Of a stretch of 64,000 nt of DNA, positions 12,001 to 21,900 are shown in pieces. A program made the translations under genes and the position numbers. The notes below the pieces were generated by a model. It was not told the origin of the DNA. It did no database searches and saw only the letters and a program-made list of their open reading frames with translations. How positions within the stretch are numbered: the first letter of the stretch is position 1; the number at the start of each line of letters is the position of its first letter. The stretch covers positions 17,395,171 through 17,459,170 of the forward strand of contig NC_133971.1 in NCBI RefSeq assembly GCF_031877795.1. Direction: 5' to 3'. The DNA comes from Strix aluco (lineage: Eukaryota > Chordata > Aves > Strigiformes > Strigidae).

Positions 12001-15000
12001 CGAAATCTGCTTTCCAGCTGCTTTTGTTGTTCCAAGTAGAGGAAAAAGTGTGGGTGTGTATGTGTCAGTATTTAAAAAGCTTCCATAAACACCAGCACTT
12101 TTTTTGTTTGGTTTTAACAGCTGGTCAGTTAGTGTTTCCACCAAGTGCTGGGAATTTTTTAAGTGCTCACAGGACTCAGTCGAGCAAAAGGAAAGTGTCA
12201 ATGGGTTATGGAAAAGATTATATTTAACAGTACTTGTAAAATTGCATTTTAAAGAACAATTTATTTTTACTGAGGTATGGAGCAATTTATTTGCAGTGGA
12301 AGGCTTGAGTGTGCTTTAGGGATGAGGGGTAATCTTTTGGTGAAAACTTTCTAAGATGATTCAGTTGATGTTTTTACTTAATTTTATGATGCTTTAGAAA
12401 CCACCAGGATTCAGAAATGTAGTTAAACATGTGCTCAGTGGGCACCTGTGGCTGGGCTAAAGACTGTTGTGTGCACACACACACAGATGCTCTGTAGGTC
12501 CCTACAGTAACTGTCCTTACACACTCAGCCTACCCACTAAATGTCTTTGACCTGATATTCCCTTCCCCCCACTTTTCCCCTCTGAAATAATTAACCTGCC
12601 CCATTCCTGTTTTCCTCATTTGCCCCCATCCTGCTGATGCAGCAGCCTTATTTGCTGACTCCACACCCATGCTCAGTGACACCAGTAAATCAGCATTTCC
12701 CCCCTTTCAACATTTTCTGTCATTTGTCACCCTCAGGCTCCCCAACAGCATCCTTCCATCCTTTTCTCTGGTAGCTTCTCCCATTACTGCCTTACTACTT
12801 CAGAGGCAGGCCAGTGTGGGCCAAACACTTTTTCATCACCTGTTTGTCACACCTGGTAATTTCCTTCCTTGTGGTCCTATCAGTTTAAACTTGGGCTAAG
12901 GCTGCCCATCGGCCTCAAGACCACCTGTGCCATGTAGACAATTATTTGCCACTCTCCAGGTGGTGATCCTGGGGAAAATATACATCTGATAACCTGCAAA
13001 TATTGGACGTGCAAAATCTAAAGCTGAGGACCACGACCATAGGCTCTGCTCTAAAAATGACAGAAAAATGTGACTCATAGACCACAGCAGCAACATTCTC
13101 CCCACCAGCTGCTGGAGTGCACCCTAAAGCAGGATTTGGTGGGTCACCTGGGCATCCTTCCAAGCATTACAAGAGTTTCAGAGGGAAAAACTAACACTTT
13201 TTCTACAGCTTGGCCTAGAAAGGTCTCCAAGAAACTGCTCATCACCATGACTTGCAGCAGCATGAGCAGGTTAAGGCATTCTCAGCTCCATGGCTTGTTC
13301 TCACATAACACAATGCAGCACCCTCTCAGCCACCTGCAACCCGCTGCTTGTGCTGCAGCACCCAGACACCGAGTGCAAGAGCAGCATAAAACAGCCACCA
13401 TGGACACAAACATGAGAGTTTCAACAGGCCACAGCTGTCTTGCTGCACCACCATCCTCCAAACATAAAAGCAGATACAAGCCTGGGAGAGCTGCCTGCTC
13501 TTATCAGGTGCATCTCCAGCTTGGTGGGACTGGTTGCCACTCTGCAGGACTCAGCCTGGAGCCACCCTGCTCAGTAGGTGCCATCCTACCTCCTGTATGC
13601 AGGTGCTTTTTTCCTGTGCCTGCTTTGTTTAAGAGCAGCGTGTCAATCTCCAAAGCTGGAGAAGCAAAAGACAAGGAGCTTGTTTCTCTCTTGGTCTCAG
13701 ACAAAGCATGGGGTTGGGCATCTACATGGGAGGATGTTTCCTATCCAGCTGCAGCACTGATTTTTGAGTTTCTGAGCACACTCTCTCTGTGCTAGATGGA
13801 GCTTGAGTGCTAAAATCAAAAATGGTCACTGGTAGAGTGAAAGCTGTAACAGGCACTTGTAAAGTCAGCTGCTGAGCAGGGAATGTTGTTACTGGCCCAT
13901 CTGAGAGCTGCACTCTGCAGGTTGAGCTGTATGACTAACTTGAAGGCTAATACTTCCACCCTGTTATGCACATGGAAATTAAGCCCTAAGGGATCTTCTT
14001 ACTGAAGCAGACTGGATAAATAAAAACAAAAGTGATCTCTGAGAAGTCAAATCAGGCTGTTTGCCACATCAGTAGGCTGCAAATTAACAAACCTCTCTTA
14101 TTCTATAGAGATGAACAGGAACAGTCAGTGTCCTTCCTTTCCATACCAAATAAGGAGCTGGAAGGTATAATGTCAAACCAGAATTCCAGACTCATTACAG
14201 GACCAATTCTGTAATTGTGTATATGATTTATTTACTTTGAACCATTTATGTGCTCTTGAGGTGTGGATGTGGTGCTTGGAGGTATGCACTGAGCTAAGGG
14301 GCAGAGTGGCCTGGGGCTCTGCCTGGAAATACTGGCTCTTCAGGTGGTTGGAAGGAGAAGAATAATTTTGGGGGTTTTGGAGGAGAAGGTTTGAGTTCTC
14401 AGCTCTATCTAGGAAGGAAATCTGGGCTCCTCTGGGAAGGCACAAGACATGATTGGGGGCAAATTTAACCCACCCATTTGCTCATTTTAATATTAAACTC
14501 ATCAGTTGTTATTTCTGTTCTGTAATTGAGGGCTGATGTACCTTTCTGTGCACAGTGAGGTCTGGGAGCTCCTGCTTTGTTCACAGAACAGGAAGGATGT
14601 TCAAAGAGTGGAGAAGTAAGTAATTGATGCTGCCATTTCTTGCTGTAGAAGCTGTGCTCTCCCGGTTGTTTGACATTTCTCCAGCTAGGGGTGAATAATA
14701 TTCAGCTGACTATGGCATTTCCCAGGTCCATTTCACTGCATAGGGTTAATACTAACAGTCTAAATGCAAGACTTTTTTTATCCTAGGGCCCTCTGAGATG
14801 ATACTGGCCAACGATACTACATCATGGTGGTGGTATAGGGGATGGTTCAAATGAGATTTCCTATAATCCCTTTAGAACTGGGTGGAAAGGAGAAAAAAAG
14901 AAGACTCAAGAGAAAGAAAAGAAAGAATATTAAATACTTAAGAGTAAAGATGGACTAGAACAGAGTAGAAAATGCAATTCCAATGGTAGCACTTCCTTCT

Positions 15001-15559
15001 GCCTCCCCCACCCCCCTGTCCTTCCAGTGCAAGCCCATCACTCAGTGGTCTTGTGTTGCCATGATTTTAGGAAGCAGGCATCTTGTATTGGGCTAGTACC
15101 TGTTAGTCGTCTATTTGAATATGAGATTTATGAAGCTGCAAACAGCTGGATGCTCTATATATTAATGTTTAGAGGGAGGTTCACATATGGAGTTGTCAGG
15201 TTTAGCAGCACTTCTGAACTGTAGATACTTTCAGCTCTGCAACCTGCTGGCCCCCTTTGTGAGCCTTATGCTTTGATTCTCACTTCCCTGCTACAGGGCA
15301 GTTGGACAGACCTTGTAATTTTGACGTTCCCAAGCTATGCTAGCAGTTTAGCAAGCACTTGCTCAGAGCAAGTAGGGATATTGCCTTGCTATAGAAAATT
15401 ATTCTTCAGTCTTTTAAAAAACAGTTCAGGGTTTGGGGGGGGCAAAGGGAAGAGGGGGGCAGAGTGATGCCTTTATTCCTATTAGCTCACTGTGCCCTCC
15501 CTCACCCGGACAGCGGCTGGTCACAGGCTTTCCAACCGTGTGCATGCGCATATGTTTGC
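9081..15559. other. Upstream flank of RIG-I, no gene recognised
   Basis: No protein I recognise. Features of note are a 241-codon ORF (13070-13795) without known motifs, a possible exon-like patch near 11478-11590, a short CA repeat near 12473-12485 and a purine-rich stretch near 14885-14930. Confidence 0.6.
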
Positions 15560-15612
15560 CTTTTTATTTTTTTTTTTTCTTTTTCTTTTCTCCCCTTTCT
15601 TTCTTTCCGTTT
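15560..15612 (+). repeat. Polypyrimidine tract upstream of the RIG-I promoter
   Basis: Nearly pure T/C tract of about 50 bp immediately upstream of the CpG-rich region. It includes TTTC-NN-TTTC patterns that resemble IRF sites, but its low complexity makes these uninformative. Confidence 0.7.
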
Positions 15613-15683
15613 TGCTAAGGGCAGACAGCAGCGGAAAGCATCGCTGTGCCTCTCCCGCAGGCTCGGCCCCCTCCTCCGGGGCC

Positions 15684-15702
15684 ACTTTCGGTTTCCATTT
15701 TC
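15684..15702 (+). promoter_or_regulatory. Interferon-stimulated response element (ISRE/IRF site)
   Basis: ACTTTCGGTTTCCATTTTC contains TTTCGGTTTC, the TTTC-NN-TTTC core of an ISRE (reverse complement GAAACCGAAA, a near-ideal IRF site), with a third TTTC two bases further on. It lies about 170 bp before the RIG-I ATG at the upstream edge of the CpG-rich region. RIG-I is interferon-inducible in vertebrates, so this is the likely IRF/ISGF3 control site; function is inferred. Confidence 0.75.
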
Positions 15703-15871
15703 TCGAGGGCCTGAAGTCTCTATTTCCCGATCGCTGCGTGTTCTAGGGGGTTTCCTCTCACTCCCCGGCGGCCCTCCCAGTGCCAAGGCAGGGGCCGGGC
15801 TCCGCAACCCCGCACGCAGCCGGGACCGGGAGCGGTGCCGGTGTCGGTGCAGGTGCCAAGCCGGCCTTGCC

Positions 15872-15977
15872 ATGACCGCGGAGGAGAAGAGGAACCTGCA
15901 GCGCTGCAGGCGGTACATCGAGAGGAGCCTGAACCCCATCTACGTCCTGAGCAACATGACGGACTGGCTGTCCGACG
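15872..15977 (+). CDS. RIGI: RIG-I coding exon 1 (CARD1 start)
   Basis: Encodes residues 1-35, beginning [10 protein letters not shown], and ends in phase 1 at a GT donor (G|GTGAGG). The human phosphosite Ser8 is Asn here. The reading frame upstream of the ATG is also open, but it lies in the presumed promoter and 5' UTR. Confidence 0.95.
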
Positions 15978-18900
15978 GTGAGGGGCTTCCCCCGGCGCTG
16001 CCCTGCGCCCGCATCCTTCCTGCTGCGGGCGCGGGTGGGGAGCTTTCCTCTCCCCGCCGCCACTGCTGGCCCTCTCCCTCATTCTTTGCCTGCTTCGGGT
16101 TTTTGCTAGATGTGAAGGAGAGAGTCCGGAAGGAGGAGGAGAAGGGGGTGACGGCGGCCGCCGCGCTGTTTCTGGACGCCGTCCTGCAGCTGGAGGCGCA
16201 GGGCTGGCTCCGGGCCTTCCTGGACGCCCTGGTTGCAGCAGGTCGGTTCCCACTCGCAAGCGTGGTTTCGTCCGCTTCTCCCCGTCCCTGCCAGAGCCGC
16301 AGCGGCCGCCGCCGGCATTAGCCGAGCAGACCAGCACCGTGGGCCCGGGACGTGGAGGGTCGCTCCGTTACCCTTGGGCTTCTGCCATCGGGTCTTGTCA
16401 CATCAGATGAGATGCGTTAGGAAAAATGAGTTTGACAGAGGTTGGAAATAAAACTTCGAAGGCATGGGGAAATGCCCATCTGAGAAGCAGATGGAACAAT
16501 TTTGATTATGGAGGTTTGATTTGTAAGATGAAGGGATGTAGAATAAAGCCTCGTTGACAGAAGACTTGTCTGTCTCAGAGAGTTTAGAGACGACATAAGA
16601 CAGCTGTTGTTCTCATCAAATATAATTAAAGGAAACTAAGTCCTCTGAAACAGCAAGCTTAAATGGGTTTCAGGATATGCATGGCAGTTAACTGGTAGCA
16701 TGGGATAACTTCATTCAAGGACAGAGTCTTAAATTAAGAACTGATTTTTAAAAATTATTCAGAGATCTTAAAAGTCTTGTGTTTCAAGAAGTAACCATTA
16801 ATAGTTTATAAATGAGATGATTGTTCCTCACTAGCTATGACTGCTTAGTGTGTGAGATCCTAATGCAATTTCCTTTCCAAAATGTGACAGAAGAGATTGT
16901 GAAGGTGTAAAATTACCGGGATCTGCTAGCTCTCATCTATACATTTAGATTCTATTATAGAATTCTTGTTGGTGATTTACTAGACATCTAGAACCCCAAA
17001 ATCTCATGCCATAAGCCACTTCTGTTTTCATTTACTCACTATTAACTATGGATAGTTACAGTATGTCAGTTAGCAATTATTACAAAATTTCTTATCACTT
17101 GGATGTAGCCCACTCTTCCCTTAAAGGAAATACCAGGTCCAGAGCAACTTTGTACCAGGCTGTGATAGTCCCGATTTCTGAACTGCAAAAACATCTTATT
17201 TGAACATGTGCATAGCATTCAGTTTGGTGTATCTTCAGCAGAAAACTGGAAAAGTTAACCTGCTGACTCTAAGCACTATCCCAAGTACTTATTAATTGGG
17301 TCTGAGACTAGAATTTAGCGTTACTCTTGTATTGGGCAGGTGTAGAGATTAGGTGGTAATTAGATTAAAACCACTGTGGTGGTAAGTATCCACACCACTC
17401 TCCTTCTCCTCCAAAACAAAAAGTTTGGCAAATTCCTTCTGTTTGCCCAGAGTTCCTCTGGGACCCTGACTTACTTTCTTCCAACTCTGGAGCCTACACA
17501 GCAAATTGCATAAGTCCTCTAAATATAATTCCCTGCCACAGTCTATTCCAGGACAGTATTTTCAGCTGTTTGCTGACTGTCAAGGCTGAAGGTGTCTGTG
17601 TTGCTTTCAGTCAGGGACTGACTTGAATCCAATATAATAAGGATTTTTGAAGGAGGGTGGAGCCAAGGACAGGACTAAAAGGTAAAGGGTTGGTAAATAA
17701 TAGAAAAGGGGACCAAAGGTGTTTGTGATTCTGAGTGAGTGAGTGAGTGAGTGAGTGTCCTGTGCTCTGGGAGATCTGTGGAAGACTGTCATGGATTGCA
17801 AGGATCTCAGTATTGTATGGATCAAAGGAAGGGGGTTGTTATTGTTGCTTGGGTGATGTAAGCTGCAACATTGTGTAGCTCTTTTTCCTCTTTGCAAGTG
17901 TTACTCTCTTTTAGCACAGGGTTTTTCACGTTATACATACAAGTGCTGTAAAGGAAAACTGTCACTTTAATCTACAAAAATTGTTTGTGGTTCACCTAGG
18001 TTTTTGTCAGTTAAAAGGCCAAAATAATTTTAATTTCTCCAGTGTGTTTTTTTCAGCTTGTTCCTACCTGTTGTAGCTAGAGATTGAATTCATAGTAACA
18101 ATGTGTCTGTTTTTCTGAAAGGTTACACTGGACTGGCAGAAGCAATTGAAAACTGGGACTTCAGCAAACTGGAAAAACTGGAGTTGCACAGACGGCTCTT
18201 GAAGCGCATAGAAGCAACAATGCTAGAAGTTGATCCGGTAGCACTCATGCCTTACATAAACACGTGCCTGATAGAAAGGGAGTGTGATGAGATCCTGCAG
18301 GTACTGTTAATGGTAAAAATCCTGGTATTTGTCTAGTTTTGCTGTGGAAAAGTGCTGGCTGTCTCATTTGTGGGATGAGTTGCTGCCCATCCATCAGCTG
18401 CCGAGTGAGGGGGATGACCAGCCATAGTTCCCTAGGAAGGGACTTTACTTTCTTCTGCTTAGAGGAGGCTTTGCTGTGTAGCTGCAGCTTCACACAGCAG
18501 TGCTGTCTGCAACACCCACACATCTCGTTCTTCACCCCTCCAGCTTGGTGGATGAAGTGGCCTGTGAAAGGGTTGCAGGCAGGGAAGCAGGATGGGGTGG
18601 CTTTGGTAGTGCCCAGATGTGTGTCTTTGCAGGGTCCAGGGTCCCCTGAAGAGACCTCAGGGGCTCTGGAAGGTGCCACGTTACAGTGAAATGGGTGCTT
18701 TGCCATGCGTTTGAATTAGACTCCTTTCTGGAGTGTTCATGCTACATTAATGCTCCTAAAAATACAGATGGAAGTAGGCAAAATTGCATTTAGATGTTGC
18801 CTAAATTGGTTCATGCTTGTCATGGGATTTGACATAGTCTATTACCTTAACTGTGGCAATCCCTAGAAACTTTGTGTGGCTCTGAATTTTGTCAGCACCC

Positions 18901-21900
18901 AAAGGGATGGTCATAGGGTAAAATGAAACTTCTGATCTGAAGACATTAGCTGAATGCTGTGCCGCAGAAGTCGACAACATTTTCATTGCCTTTGGATGTG
19001 AAGCTGCTGTACTGTTACCCAGTTCTAGCTCAGTGTCATTATGGATGGCTGATACCAAGTGATATTACCAATCACTCATCATTTATGACTCGCTAATAAT
19101 GTTATTGATGTGAAGGAGTCTGTCAGGTGTTCTCGCTCCTTGTGACTCCTGAGAAGGATTGCTTGCAGCTATTTGGTTTTCAAAGTGATATTTCTTTATG
19201 GAGACACATAATATTTGGAAAGCTATTGCATCTGACCAAACATCAGGCCTGCCATAAATTTTGTACTTCTGCATTTTCCAATTCTGGAATGTTTTTTATT
19301 CAGTTCAGCCTCAGAGGTTTATGGTGATACAGCTTATTACAAGGACCTTGCCAGATGAAAATTCACGGTATAGCTCTGTGACGTTTCTGACCTTGTGAAT
19401 ATTTAAGCAAATAGCCTACCTGTTGATACAGTCTGGCTAAGTTTAGTGTACACCTAGACTGGCTGAATTGCAGCAGTAGTAGGTAAATGACCGAATTTTA
19501 TTGGAGACCTTTTATTCTGTGAGAAGGAAATGCAGTTTTCAACTGAACACCAAACAAAACAAATCAAGATATCAATCAAGAACAGTGGTTTTGATCACTC
19601 AGAAGCTACAGCAACTTCTGTTTGTTGTGTGTGCAGATTAGCGAATACAGAAGCAAAGCAGCTGGGGTAACTAAACTCATTGAATGCCTCTGTCGATCGG
19701 ATAAGGAAAACTGGCCGAAAAGCCTTCAGCTGGCACTAGATAATGCAGGATATTACAATGCAAGTGAACTGTGGGATATGAGAGAAGGTAAACTGTGAAT
19801 TGTTTTTATGATGCTCTTTTTCTGTTATTGTACCAGACAGTAAAGTTTTTTTTTCAGGAGACTAAGACTAATTTAAAAGAATACTCTCAGACTGCATTGC
19901 TCATTGTTGTTTAAAACCCTTTTAAAAAATTTATTTAAAATGTCTTTTATATAAAATGAAATAGAGGTACTACCCTACAAACAGTCAAAAATTAATTTTT
20001 GAGTATTTTTCCTCCCATATGGTTATGAATGATGATTTTTTTTTTTTGTTAAACAGAATTGAACGGCATACCAGACTCTGAAAGTACAGAACTCACAAAG
20101 TGTTTATAATCTTTCCTCGCTTCTACTGTAATTCACCTTTTTCCATCTTTTTGGTTGCTTAAGTTGTGATAGATGCAATGTTTTCTGATAAAATATGATC
20201 AGTAATTTGATATTCTAGAAAGTGATACACTTCCATGATTCACAGAGCAGATCATATGCTTTTCTCTTTGAGAAATTGATAAGCAGCATTTACCAAGTGA
20301 CTATGTTCATATTTTGTAAAAATGCAGAATTTCCCCTAAAAAGATTTTGCTTTTGTCATTGATTTTATCTTTCTCCACTTGAAAAATGCCCGAGTACCCT
20401 GCAGCATGGGAGAATTTAGAGCATCATAAAGTATTTCACTACAAAATAATTAAGACAAGTGATTTTAGATAAACTGGACTGTATTTCTTTATATCTACAT
20501 TTGCTTTCTCCCAAACCATAAGTGATTGTTTGAATTGTTTTTAATTAGCAACTGGGACAAGGTACTTCTAAGTGCCTTCTTAAACAGTATTTCTAATTTT
20601 GAAATGTTTTTATTGTTGTAATCAAATGTGTGTAATTTCTTATCTGGACATTTAATTATTACATATCTATATAAAATCATATATGTAGTAAATAAATTTA
20701 TAAATAATTAGATATAATATATAATGCTTATATGCATATAGATATTATTTTATGTTGCTGATGGCTATACACATTATTTGGTTAACAGTTATATTTTGTA
20801 AGTTAAAGATATCACCATCTTTTGGGGCAGCTTCTGCTAACATACACCTTAATAAAGTCAAAGTCAGCCAACTAAAGAAATGTTGTGCATATTGGAAGCA
20901 TTTTAATACTGGCAGATAAAAAGAGTTGCTAGTAGAAGTTAATTGCAGATATTGTGTGCTTTCTGAAGCTGGATTAGGGTGCAAATGTGCTCTTTGTCCC
21001 TCTCCAAAAGCAGCACTTTGTGATCATGTGTTCTGTTTGCAATGAGACTCTTCGTGCAAAGCCCAGGGACAGTTCTTTGAGAAGGTAATAATTATGGGGC
21101 CAAAGAAAATTTTAGCAAGCATCTTTGGAACCTCTCTTGATTATCATGTAAGATAAAGGATGGAAACAATCTTATAATTTTTAGGTCCTTCAAAAAGCGG
21201 GGGGCGGAAGGGAGAACAACATCTTGAATTTATAAAGCTTCTTTGAACTCCTAAGTATTTCTCATGCTTGTGGTTAATGTCCCTGTTAAATCTGTGATCT
21301 TGTCACTAAACACAGATGATATAACTTTCCTCCCAATCTATTACCTCCTTTGACATTTAAACACTAGATAAATGTGCATCGAGTATGTGGGTCTTCTAAA
21401 CCCAAGACTCTCCATGCTATCCATCTTACTTAGAAGGGAGCCTGGATGCAGCAACATTTTATGTAGTCTTTCCATGCTAGCAACCAACTCCTTCACCTTG
21501 TCATCCCAGAAAATACAACATTTTAGAATCAAAAGGATCAGTAACATGCCTTTTTTGGTGATTGTACAGATAATGGCAAAGATGTTGATGGTGAAATGAC
21601 AGACGTCTCTGAGAACAGCTTTGAAACCACAATTACGTTTTTTGAAGAAGCAGAATGTGATAATAATCTCAGTGAAAATCTTTGTTCAGCTTCAGGTAAG
21701 ACTTAGAAACTTAAAGCAGTTTGTGGCTGGAATTCTCCATTTCCTTAGACTCCTGAAGGACACAGACACAGTGTACCACACAGGAAGGTACTGAGGAACA
21801 GTACAAATCTCTGACTTTATTTAGCTGTCTTCTGTTTTAATGTTTAAAGGATCACATGGGCAATGCACATGTTAGGGGTTGCCCTTCATTTACCACATTT

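Larger units (their letters stand above)
15640..16340. promoter_or_regulatory. CpG-rich promoter region of RIG-I
   Basis: An abrupt rise in G+C and CpG density covers the presumed transcription start, exon 1, intron 1 and exon 2, against an AT-leaning background. I see no clear TATA box, so a dispersed CpG-type promoter is likely. Exact edges need a CpG observed/expected calculation. Confidence 0.8.
16242..19636. other. RIG-I introns 2 and 3 (either side of exon 3)
   Basis: Intron 2 (16242-18121) holds the GAGT microsatellite. Intron 3 (18301-19636) has open antisense and sense frames near 18245-18706, which I take as chance. No mobile element recognised. Confidence 0.7.

Noticed and set aside
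1-15559. TOPORS or another syntenic gene upstream of RIG-I
   Set aside because: TOPORS has one very long coding exon with a RING finger; no ORF of that size or motif is present, so it must lie further left.
15502-16337. Long antisense ORFs (up to 205 codons) over RIG-I exons 1-2
   Set aside because: They lie in the GC-rich CpG region where stop codons are rare, and their Arg/Pro/Gly-rich products are shadows of the coding strand and promoter.
18245-18706. 153-codon antisense ORF and a 116-codon sense ORF in RIG-I intron 3
   Set aside because: They overlap on opposite strands in an intron, with no motif, no splice continuity and no family I recognise.
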